Of a DNA stretch of 64,000 bases, positions 55,004 through 64,000 are shown in pieces; position 1 is the first letter of the stretch, and each line of letters starts with the position of its first letter. This DNA comes from Adiantum capillus-veneris. Lineage: Eukaryota > Streptophyta > Polypodiopsida > Polypodiales > Pteridaceae. The notes under the pieces were generated by a model. That model saw nothing but the letters and a program-made list of their open reading frames with translations, made no database searches and was not told the origin of the DNA. The position numbers and the translations under genes are program-made. Location of the stretch: assembly GCA_014529385.2 (NCBI GenBank), contig CM043946.1:39813558-39877557 (forward strand), in the 5' to 3' direction.

Positions 55004-55990
55004 TGTGAACGGGATGAAAACACACACAGCGCCTCTATAACGACCCGACACACACTCTTGGGAGGATACACACACACACTATGGGGCACCACTCGGCTTA
55101 GACAACACACTTGGCCGAGACAGGGAACACACCTCTGGAGTGAGAGGAGAGAGACTATCCACTTGCCCACTCCACACACACACACACCCAAAAAACTCAG
55201 CTCAAAAGAGGAGAATTTCTGATGTTTAGATACAATTGAGCTTGGGCCAACACCAATGGGGCAAATAGCTCACACAATATGGGTAAAATAAGTCAGATAC
55301 AATCACAAACTAGAGCAGAAACTTCGCTCATAGGAGAAATTTACACAGAAAAACAGCAGGAAAAGAGTGAGGAATTTGGCAAAATGGACAGCGCCATCGC
55401 ATCCGGAACGGCCCAAAACCCCAGTCTACAATGTCAAAGTGCTCAAATCCGACCTCGGATGAGCAGTTTACGGCCAAAACAGGCTCCAAAATGAGCAAAA
55501 ACACACCTGCGGCTGTTCCTCCTCTCTTCTCCACGTTTTTTCTGGTCTTCTCTCTCTTTTTTCAGTTCCCACACTTAACTTTATTACTTGGGCAGCCTTG
55601 GCCTTTTAGATGACCTCAAACGGACCTCGAACAGGCCAAAAACTCACCTCGCAGTGCATAGTTGTCACCTTTTTGCATCATCCGCACACCTGGCACTCAG
55701 CTTTTTTCCAATAATGCATCTCGCCACCACGTGAAGTGGCCCCAAAAAGTGGTCCTAATGATGACCTTTCTACGTAACTCTCACAAGAAAACACCCACGT
55801 TGTGTCCGTCCTCATCTGCGTGCAAATATTGACCTTGTTCGCCCTCCTGACGCCACTAGATGCCATCTGACGCACCTGCTGACCTCACGTCGTCGGCCCG
55901 CGGATAGCTTCCTCGAGAAGTTTTACACGCTATAAACTCCTCATTATTGTAGAAAAACACAGTGGTACTGGTAATAGTGAAAATCGATGC
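55004..55990 (-). mobile_element. probable 5' LTR region of the Tat-like element
   Basis: CA-rich sequence next to the primer site, then U3-like sequence with a TATA-like TTTATAGCG (minus strand, about 55930). The outer end is not defined and no matching copy was found to the left of 47.6 kb. Confidence 0.35.
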
Positions 55991-56118
55991 ACTATGTACA
56001 CCCTGTCCTACTTGTACACATGTGGGCCCCACATAACCACCTGGCTAAGGAAAATGGGCAATCCTTTATTTGATGCACCATGCATGTGTATGTACATATG
56101 CGCAATCCCTTGCTCCAA

Positions 56119-57165
56119 AAAACTCCTGACAACGGGTGAATTCTTTAGAGAATTTTGGGATGATCTCAATGTTCAAGTCACACGTTTGGCCAACCAAGCC
56201 ATTACCGAGGTGTCTTTGGATACAAGTGTGAAGAGTGGGCTTATCAAACCCATCCCCAAACAAGTATGATGTTCTCAACTAAAGCATTGGTGCACTATAA
56301 CCATGATGCCGATAGCTTACAAAATTATTGCCAAGGCAATAGCCCTCAGACTAGCCCACCTACTGAACAAGATCATCTCTCCCCATCAACATGGGTTCAT
56401 TAAAGGAATACCCATTTATGACAACATCTTGGCAACAATGGTGGGCATTGAATACATAGCCTACACCAAGCAAGAGTGCATTCTGCTACAACTAGACCTT
56501 GATGAGGCTTATGACAGAATAACATAGTCATATATAGAAATTGTCATGGAAGCTCTGGGCTTTGGGCTTCACCTAAGCCGTCTCATACGTACACTAGGGG
56601 CTGGTAGCCAATCAGAGCTCCTATTTAATGATATAATTGTGGACTCCTTTGAGGTCAAAAGATCTATTAAGCAAGGATTTCCTCTGGCCCCCTGATTTTT
56701 TCCATGGGATCACATCCTCTAATCACGATACTCAAAGCTAGTGCTACGCGAGGGGAGTTGCAAGGCCTGGTTTTACCAAGAAATAACCAACTCCTAGCAA
56801 AATTGTTTGCCGATGATTATCTCCTCTTCTTGAAGACATGCCTCAGGTTGTTAGGAAAGCTTTGGAGATTGTGCAAATTTTTTTTGTGGCTTCAAGGTCC
56901 AAGTGTAATATTGAGAAGTCAACGTTGATCTCCCTATCGAAACGACTCCTTTGACCCTTTTGATTGGTCGGGGGAGATTGTCTCAAAAGGGAATATCTTC
57001 TGGCACATGGGGCCCTGCTTGGGGGTGAATGTAACTCACAAACAAATAATCCAGTGGGTTCTTGAAAAAATTAGAACAAAAATGAGTAGGTGGGAGTATG
57101 CTCTTCTCCCATTCAACCCAAATTGGGCGGTCATGAGGTGCGAACAACTTGTAAGAGCCTTTAAA
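56119..57165 (+). pseudogene. L1-type LINE reverse transcriptase fragment
   Basis: The plus strand shows KSGLIKPIPKQ (56230), then MMPIAYKIIAKAIALRL, IISPHQHGFIKG and LLQLDLDEAYDRI (56303-56527), then SIKQGFPLAP. The catalytic LFADDYLLFL is near 56815, followed by LGVNVTHKQI and KMSRWEY toward 57165. These are the RT and post-RT blocks of plant L1 elements, in order, with stops and frameshifts between them. Endonuclease and 3' end are missing. Confidence 0.87.
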
Positions 57166-57169
57166 AGGC

Positions 57170-57336
57170 ACAAAACTTAATCTAATATCTCTCTTTTCAT
57201 TTTTATCATCCGCACATGGACCTCATCTACCTTCACATGTCCTCTTCTCCCTTGTATGCTCCTCACTCTCTACATAGCCATGTCTATGCGCAACGCAATA
57301 GACTTCCATAGCGAGCTCTACAACTGGTATCAAAGT
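57170..57336 (+). mobile_element. LTR end with primer site, plus strand
   Basis: TGGTATCAAAGTG at 57325-57337 is a tRNA-Met-type primer site. Upstream sequence ends CTCTACA and is pyrimidine-rich (CCTCTTCTCCCTTGTATGCT), like the LTR at 59066-59233 (CCTCTCTTGTATGCTTACC). The LTR start is uncertain. Confidence 0.5.
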
Positions 57337-57339
57337 GCC

Positions 57340-59060
57340 AGTGGGTGTTCCGATCCCAAGCCCTGGCTCCTCCCCAACCTCACGTCTCTTGCTTCCCCTG
57401 AAGCTCAATCTTGCAATGGAATCTGCAGGAAAATATTGATGTCAAGCAACAAGGTAGCATGTGTAGAGAAAGAACATTGGAGGGGCGGAGGCTAGAGAAA
57501 CAACACTGTAGGAGCCAACACGTTGAAAAGGGGCCCGGGATGTTCACTAAGTAAAATTTTCTTATATCATGTGCATTCACCAAAACCCCTCTTGTACACA
57601 TGTTTTCGTAAATTTACAAAAAATTAAAATCCCTTCTATTCAACTCACGTGCTATGTTACATATACTTTAGTGAACTCTCCGGGAAAAGAGGAACACACC
57701 CGGAACACAAACGTGACAATGCCTCTCTATAGCCCATGATATACATAACACCCCAATCTATTAGTGTTCAACTTCAAACCAGACACAGTCCATAGCAAAC
57801 CACTGTTTGCACACATACCAACGCATGCACGCTTAGCATCACCAACAGACAACACACCACACCAAATTTTCAACCTTCACACAACACACCACTCTTTCTT
57901 TATCTCTCACACACACAGAGGCCCGGGAAGGCACACACATCTCACACACTGGCACCGGACAATTGGAGCAGAGCAAAGACAAGAAGGGGGCAACACTTCA
58001 AACAACTTCACTGGCCATTCCATGTGCCCCATTTTGAATCCCTTTTGGCCTAAAAAACCACATTAGACATACATATCATGTATCACCTTCCTACCCATGC
58101 CTTCCATTCCTACTTTTGCACTTTTCCGTGCACCTATCAACATACATACAACTGCTTGTGCCCTCTACTATAGTCGACACACTTTGACTGCACCATCATT
58201 GCCCAACCCCCTTGTTGAACATTCATGTTCAACCAATAAACTACTTTATTCGCTTAGGAACTGCAAAACTAAAGAACACTGTGATCAAACAAAAAAAAAT
58301 TGTACCCTATGTACAAAGCCCTACTCCTGCTTCCCGCCACCAATCCTCAAGTGGGTTTCCCCACCCCCTACATCACAACATGGTTTCCACCTGGATCAAA
58401 CACCGTGGCTTTGGTCTCTTCCATCCATCTGCATCATCTCTAGTAGTGCTTCACCCAAGCACATAGCCATCCATGTACACTATATGGGGCCATCACACCT
58501 TTGCATCTCTTCGAGCATCATGTTGCCTACTTAACATACCCAACTCTACCAGCACATCGATTGATCCAACAAAAGCATCTGACCCTCCCTCCCAACCACA
58601 TAAAGTAGAGATCCTCTCTAAGGAACCCCGTATCTGGTGGATAACACATTGCACGGCCCACATACCTCCTTTGAAAGCTTGGACACATCCTCAAAATTTC
58701 CTTCAGCTGCCATAGAGGACACCTGATGTGTTGTCTCCACCATTGGTTCCACGCCTTCCTCTACATCCACTTCTTCAAACTCAACCCCAACATCATCAAG
58801 CCCTTCTTCATTGATCAGCCCTTCAAGGCCAACCGTCACCTCAGCTTTGCCAACTTCATCGCTTCATCTCTAGCCAAAGAAGGTAGAGAATCATCCTCTA
58901 CTGCACTATCCTGGTCATCTTCCAAAGCCAAGTTTGCTTCCTGTTTCATGGAAACACTACATACCTGTTGCACCACTATAGCACATTCCATAGTAATTTT
59001 CACAAGCACAACCATCAAAATGGCACCCCATATCATCTTTTCTAACAGGTCCACTTATGT
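57340..59060. other. decayed element body or anonymous sequence
   Basis: No domain recognised. Two adjoining minus frames at 59054-58836 and 58839-58618 are rich in acidic residues (ALEDDQDSAVEDDS; EEVDVEEGVEPMVE) and may be one broken protein, family unknown. Confidence 0.35.
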
Positions 59061-59065
59061 AGGTA

Positions 59066-59233
59066 TGTTGGGATGAAGGCCAAGTGGCCGTGGGAACCCA
59101 CCCTTACTATTTTTCTCCCTAATCAATACCTCTCCACTAACTCAAACTCTCTCTGCTCTATCTCCTTCCCCAATTCTCTTCTCCCCTCTCTTGTATGCTT
59201 ACCACTCTTGCACACTCCACATCAGCACCATCA
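59066..59233 (+). mobile_element. short 5' LTR (168 bp) with primer site, copia-like
   Basis: Starts TGTTGGGATG and ends CACCATCA, followed after AT by TGGTATCAAAGC (59236-59247). The size and the AT spacer match the copia LTR at 60016. No second copy was found in the window and the body after it is not recognisably coding. Confidence 0.6.
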
Positions 59234-59685
59234 ATTGGTATCAAAGCTTTGGTTCGATAGTGGTGGTGATCTCTCGGCGGCATCGAAGCTCGGTGCTTCA
59301 CGGCACCGGATTGGGCTGATTGGATTGGAGAGATCGAGAGAGATAGGCGGTTCCCGGCTACCTGGCGCGTGCAGCCCCTCTAGGCTTGGAGGGCACCTTG
59401 AAAGATTTGGAAGGAATCTCTGTAGGAAAATAGTCGGGCATGTGCACGTCTGTCGCACGTGTTAATGCAAGAAGCTTGCTGATACACTATGTGCGAGCCA
59501 CAAATGGCTCTAAGCACGCAACTAGCCTAAACTAGTAAGCTCAAAGATGATGATGGTGTGTCACTCACCGCTCTACGCTTGCTGTCGTGGAGGATTCCTC
59601 GCCCCGAAGAAGAAGGAGCTGATGCTACGCCACGCTCAACCGCTTCGCCGCCGCCATGTCGTCGTTGCAATGCTCGATCGCACAC

Positions 59686-59688
<3 letters not shown>

Positions 59689-59724
<36 letters not shown>
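59689..59724. repeat. (CT)n then (CA)n microsatellite
   Basis: 36 bp of CT, with ACACAC continuing at 59732-59747. Confidence 0.93.
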
Positions 59725-59729
<5 letters not shown>

Positions 59730-60015
59730 ATACACACACACACACAAGGAGATGAAGAAGAAGAAGATGGAGATGGAGCAAGAGCACTCTTCAATTGCAC
59801 AAATGAGAGAATGAGTGAATTTTAGGTTTAGTTGACTTTTATATGAGCTCGCCCCATTCACACTTGGGCACCCATGCTTAGCCAACTAATCCCTTGAATG
59901 TTCCAGTTAGAGTGCACCTCTCACATCGACGATCACTCTTACCCTTTTCCTATTGGACCGACAAGCCCGGTACCTGACCCTACCAAATAAATAATACAAC
60001 GCCCTTTGTAGGTGA

Positions 60016-60257
60016 TGTTAGGTAAAGGCGGTGTGCCTCACCGTGCTTTGCCCGTGTCTGCCGGCCAGTGTCTGGCTACCCACATTTATCTCCTTATTCT
60101 TTATACATACAAAGAATAAGGAGCTCTCACGTACATTCTCACAAGGTGCTCACATAGTGAGATTTGGGAGCTCCACTTACATTTCGTGTCATTCTCTCTC
60201 TCTTCCTCTCTTCCCTTCGCACTCTTTGCACATGCGCACCGCATTCGCGCACTCACA
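60016..60257 (+). repeat. 5' LTR of the copia derivative
   Basis: 242 bp, TGTTAGGTAA...ACTCACA. Contains a perfect hairpin at 60090-60123 (13-bp stem CTCCTTATTCTTT, 8-nt loop) conserved in the 3' copy at 62896-62929. Confidence 0.96.
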
Positions 60258-60259
60258 AT

Positions 60260-60271
60260 TGGCATCAGAGC
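60260..60271 (+). promoter_or_regulatory. primer binding site
   Basis: TGGCATCAGAGC, 2 nt after the LTR; one change from the tRNA-Met site. Confidence 0.8.
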
Positions 60272-61380
60272 TTTGGCTTCGCGACAGATGGAGTGCTATA
60301 GAGAAGTGATCTTTTGGCTACGGTGAGCTTGTTTTCGGTGGAAGCTTGAGATCGGTGAGCAACCACCAAATCTGTGCTCATGGAAGCTTGAGGGACATTC
60401 TCAAGCTTGAGGGAAAAGTGTATTGCAAGTGTGTATGCTTTTTGCAATCATATTTGCAGAAAGAATGCAAATTTTCATTTTCGCAGGTCATTTTTAAAGC
60501 CCAAAAAACAGTGTTTTTTGTATAACTTTTGCATACGAAATGCGATTTATGTAAGGTCAGGGTGTAACCTGGGGTTTTGGCACGCTCCGGACGCAATGTT
60601 AATGTCCATTTGAGCTGATTTTGACCTCTGAAATTTCTGCAGTAGCAACAAGTTTTTGCTGCTTTTTGGGTCGAAAATAGTGTTTTTGACATATCTTGTA
60701 CACTCTGACTCAGATCTATATGATCTAGGGGTCTACCCCAGGGTTTGTCAACGTTCTGGACGCAATGGTGATATCAAAATTTTGAAATTCTGAACTCTGA
60801 TTTTTTGACAGCAACCTGTGTTTTTTTTGACACACAAAAGATTTGACACTTAAGGGCTTGTATACTACAAATCATTGTGTAGATTGCATCTGGGGTTATG
60901 TACGTCACATTGTGGAGTCCATTGGGTGCTGATTTAACTTGCAATTGTGTATACAACTGTTGATTTGGGATGTGGTTCTTGGACTAAGGCACATCCGTAT
61001 GCAGTTTCTCGGCACATGGTTTTGTGTTGATGTATACTCTATGTGGGAACAAATGTGGAGATGTGGAGCCATCATGGCTAAGTATTTTGGATGCATGGTT
61101 GATGCTCGTAGTTGAGCACTTGTTTATGCGCATCCATTGAAGCTTGTTTATGCAAACAAGTTGACAGGTTTTGTCAATATTTCGTTGAGTGGTACTCCGA
61201 CTAGAGCGTGCTTGCTCTTTGTATGACTTTGTGAGGTGATTCCGGATGACTACATTCCCGGATTTGGCCATTTGGACATTTTGTGTTATCTCCATTTGCG
61301 GTTTACTATTGAGTTTTTGCTCCAATTACAAGGGAGAATGTGCCAAAATTTTATCAAATTTGTTTGCCTATTGTAGAGGC
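60272..61380 (+). other. leader with three diverged ~170-bp repeats
   Basis: Similar blocks recur: CCTGGGGTTTTGGCACGCTC with GGACGCAATG at about 60570, CCCCAGGGTTTGTCAACGTT with GGACGCAATGG at about 60735, and CTGGGGTTATGTACGTCAC with GGAGTCCATTGG at about 60890. There is no clear coding frame. Confidence 0.55.
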
Positions 61381-61382
61381 TT

Positions 61383-62012
61383 GTGAGCTTAATAGTTTGC
61401 TTACTTTGTCTGCTTGAGATAGTGGTCTGCTCTCAGGTGGGAGAGTTTTGTGATCTCGAGCATTGTTTGCCATTGTTTGGCACGGCCATGAGAGACAATT
61501 TTTTTTGTTCACGACGACTGACAGGTTGGTATTGTGGCCACAAGGGGCATATTAGGCGTCGTTGCTTCAGGTATATGAAGCAGCGGAAGAGGCAGATGCA
61601 TGGTGCTACTATGAGGATAGATGCTAGAGAGTATGCATGTGACGGGCATGTCACTTTTGAATCTAGCTTGCCTTTAGACTACTTTGTGTCTTGGGATAGC
61701 ACATTGTCTACACGTTTTCTACTAGACAAGCATGCAATTTTTCACGTGATGCCACGTCGTGATTTGTTTTGCTATTTCTCTAATGGGAGACTTGGTTGTG
61801 TACAGTTTGCTGATGGTTCAACATATGACATAGAGGGTGCTGGAGATGTATGCATGTCTTTACCTAGCGGTGCATTGTTTACACTACGAGATGTAGGTTA
61901 TGTACCAGGACTCAGTCAGAGTCTCATTTCAGTGCGTCAGTTTTGCAGAGTAGTGGACATTGTGTATTGCTTGAAGAGCGGTCATTTTAGCTACATAGGG
62001 GATCACTGGTGA
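61383..62012 (+). pseudogene. copia gag end and protease, inactive
   Basis: A 209-residue frame. A zinc-knuckle-like segment reads GWYCGHKGHIRRRC, with the first Cys missing. The copia protease follows as FLLDKHAIFHVMPRRDLF where LLDSGA is usual, so the D-S/T-G active site is lost. The flap and pre-integrase start are recognisable (FADGSTYDIEGAGDV, LRDVGYVPGLSQSLISV). The frame is open for 630 bp despite the lost active site. Confidence 0.8.
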
Positions 62013-62265
62013 TAGCCAGAGGTGCTAGGAGTGGTCTGGTATACCCTTTGCATATTTTTGACACACAAGGCGGTGTAATCTTTGTGTATTTGCAGCCATG
62101 TTTGGAGCGAGAGACGAGGCGTGTCTCTTTTGTGGATGTGCTGCATGGAGAGCACGTTGTGCATTTGTCTTGTGGTGACGTTCACACAGACAGTGGTATC
62201 TCTGGGAATGCACAGCTTTGTCAGTCATCAGTTGAGGTGACATCAGTTAGCCAGAGACCGATGCA

Positions 62266-62736
62266 TTGTTCTATGATGCATCTGATATGTTTGAGGGCGA
62301 CAGTGTCCTTCAGAAAATTGTATGTGATTGCAGTGGTGCTGATTTTTTGGTTTTGCAATCATTCTCAGCAGATATGCCCTTGCCAGAGGATGCTGACATG
62401 GTGATGCATAGTCAGGTGGTTCCTGATGAGGATGCATATGGCACTGAGGTTGCTGACAGGGATAGGTTGGCACACATAGTGCATGTTTTGTCGGCTTTCC
62501 GGTGTCTCATGTCTAACCTTTTGGTCTCTAGACCTGATCTTTCTTATGCGGTTAGTGCATTTGTAGTGGGAGTTGTCAGCCGTGCGATGACTGACACTGG
62601 CATTGTGCATTGTGGAGCCATGCAGGTCGTCACTCGATACCTTCATCATGAGTGTCATCGTAGATCTAGCCCTAGTGGTATGCATGTTGCATCTACATTA
62701 GAGCATGTTTGGAGTGAGCCAATGGGCATAGGTTGA
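62266..62736 (+). pseudogene. copia RT C-terminal end
   Basis: A 156-residue frame containing CLMSNLLVSRPDLSYAVSAF and VVSRAMTDTGIVHCGAMQVV then TRYLHHE, the conserved region after the copia RT palm leading into RNase H. The catalytic part of RT and all of integrase between this and the protease are deleted. The frame ends 85 bp before the PPT, so most of RNase H is missing too. Confidence 0.78.
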
Positions 62737-62821
62737 GAGTCCTCTTGTCTCACCTCTTGTATATACTAGTAGTAGGCTAGTCTTCTTGCCACTTATTGGC
62801 ACGCAGTCTTTAGTGGGAGAA

Positions 62822-63063
62822 TGTTAGGTAAAGGCGGTGTGCCTCACCATGCTTTACCCGTGTCCGCCGGCTAGTGTCTGGCTGCCCACATTTATCTCCT
62901 TATTCTTTATACATACAAAGAATAAGGAGCTCTCACTTACATTCTCACATGGTGCTCACACAGTGAGATTTAGGATCTCCACTCACATCTCGTGTCGTTC
63001 TCTCTCTCTTCCTCTCTCCCCTTCGCACTCTCTACGCATGCACACCGCATCCGCGCACTCACA
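62822..63063 (+). repeat. 3' LTR of the copia derivative
   Basis: 242 bp, the same length as the 5' LTR with no indels, preceded by GTGGGAGAA. Confidence 0.96.
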
Positions 63064-63068
63064 GGTGA

Positions 63069-64000
63069 TAGGAATGTTCGTGAGGGTTAACATGCCCCCC
63101 TTCCTGATGTAGATTCCGTCCTCGGAAGCTATTGAGTTGAAGCTTGTTTGTCGAGGTGGAAGAGCATTTGAGATGAATGTCCTTAGCCTTCTTCAGTCAC
63201 TGCAAAATCAAACAACATTGGCACAGTAATTGCATTCTCATATATAATTAAAAAGCATATGCAGTTGTAGGCAGACAATTTAACAGAATTTTAAAACCAT
63301 TTGTCAGCAATAAACATTAAATTGCAATATAATCAAACGCATAAACAGTTGTAAAGGTAAAAAATTAAACAAGTTTGGTGTCTCTAATTTAACGGTCGAA
63401 AGGCACTAAAGATCGACTATTAATACCATAGGCAAGCTTCTGAGTTTTCTCTAGTCAATTAAGTTGTTTAATCGCAAGAGCCAAGTATTTCATGTCCGAG
63501 GGCTGACTAGAGGCTATACCTAGAAGACCTTGTAGTTAAGCTACAATAAAAGGAATTTCTCATGAAATCATCGGCTGACTGATTACCTTTTCTTTGACCC
63601 CCAAAGTCTTTTCACAGTGATTCAATTTTGATGTGTGTGCTTATTTGTATGCCTTGGGTTTTTTGTTTTTCAAGGAAAAGCGCCCACACTGGGAACCTCT
63701 AGGGCTCTAGTACCATAGGCAATACATGTGAGTGGAGTACAAAATCAAGCTGAGGTTTCTCTTCTAGCTTAAGATTTTACATTGTGGCACTTTGATTTTT
63801 TGTTTGTTCATTTTCAACATTTTAATTTTGTAATTTTGGGGGGTCATATAACACTGTTACCCTCCCCAGGCTCATCACACTAGTAAGCTCCCTTTATAAT
63901 ACTTAAGCTAAAGGTCAATAGGGACTAAGCCCACTAGAAAGCCCTAGTACATTTACACAATGCTGCCGGATTAAGAACCTAAGTAGCCATTGATTATTAG
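63069..64000. other. no recognisable feature
   Basis: AT-rich DNA beyond the copia target site. No open frame of note. Confidence 0.5.

Larger units (their letters stand above)
60016..63063 (+). mobile_element. Ty1/copia deletion derivative with both LTRs and target duplication
   Basis: 3,048 bp with 242-bp LTRs at 60016-60257 and 62822-63063, flanked by the exact 5-bp duplication GGTGA (60011-60015, 63064-63068). A primer site (60260-60271, TGGCATCAGAGC) and PPT (62813-62821) are present. The coding body keeps a zinc-knuckle/protease region and the end of RT but lacks integrase and most of RT, so it could only have moved with proteins supplied by a relative. The LTRs differ at about 19 sites, mostly transitions. 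Confidence 0.93.

Noticed and set aside
49200-57340. Active, intact autonomous retrotransposon
   Set aside because: Three in-frame stops and unmatched LTR regions argue against a functional copy.
58097-58715. Plus-strand frames of 145 and 80 codons
   Set aside because: Cys/His/Pro-rich composition reflects ACA/CAT-rich sequence; no recognisable domain.

Overview
This window looks like repeat-dominated nuclear DNA of a land plant. The evidence is LTR retrotransposons of the Ty3/gypsy (chromovirus and Tat-like) and Ty1/copia classes with initiator-tRNA-Met-type primer sites, L1-type LINE fragments, tRNA-derived SINEs, very long (GA/CT)n microsatellites, and plant-type telomere-like TTTAGGG runs inside LTRs. 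The abundance of decayed elements suggests a large, slowly purged genome such as a fern, lycophyte or gymnosperm. That is inference; no sequence here identifies the species. I see no convincing intact host gene.

Layout. 0-5.3 kb: a decayed minus-strand chromovirus whose LTR (21-930) carries a PPT on one side and a primer site on the other. 5.3-10.5 kb: SINE-like sequence, old repeat debris, and the start of a ~360-bp repeat region. 10.5-17.5 kb: a full-length minus-strand chromovirus with both LTRs and an exact GATAG target duplication, and a 361-bp tandem duplication inside gag. 17.5-18.3 kb: the ~360-bp repeat array that element was inserted into. 19.0-20.6 kb: two LTRs of the same broad family in head-to-head inverted orientation. 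20.6-22 kb: RT and LTR scraps on both strands. 22-27 kb: a SINE with 14-bp target duplications, nested inverted-repeat (MITE-like) units, and AT-rich DNA. 27.8-30.2 kb: a broken coiled-coil ORF of unknown family. 31.3-33.1 kb: a decayed copia element. 33.1-36.7 kb: a dense microsatellite zone with a foldback element and a LINE ORF1-like fragment. 36.8-38.1 kb: gypsy gag and LTR-like fragments. 39.7 kb: two adjacent perfect hairpins. 40-47 kb: mostly anonymous DNA.

The most interesting locus is 47.6-55.0 kb, a minus-strand Tat-like Ty3/gypsy element. Gag-protease, RT, a degenerate gypsy RNase H, a second (archaeal-type) RNase H, and integrase lie in one frame broken only by three stop codons. 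A second, clearly different integrase core plus C-terminal domain then follows in another frame. The second core lacks the zinc domain and the first catalytic Asp, so this is either a recombinant between two elements or an unusual tandem-integrase element.

55-64 kb holds LTR-like and LINE RT fragments and a compact 3.05-kb copia deletion derivative (60016-63063) with two 242-bp LTRs and an exact GGTGA target duplication. Short perfect hairpins and short tandem duplications recur through the window and look like replication or repair scars rather than genes.
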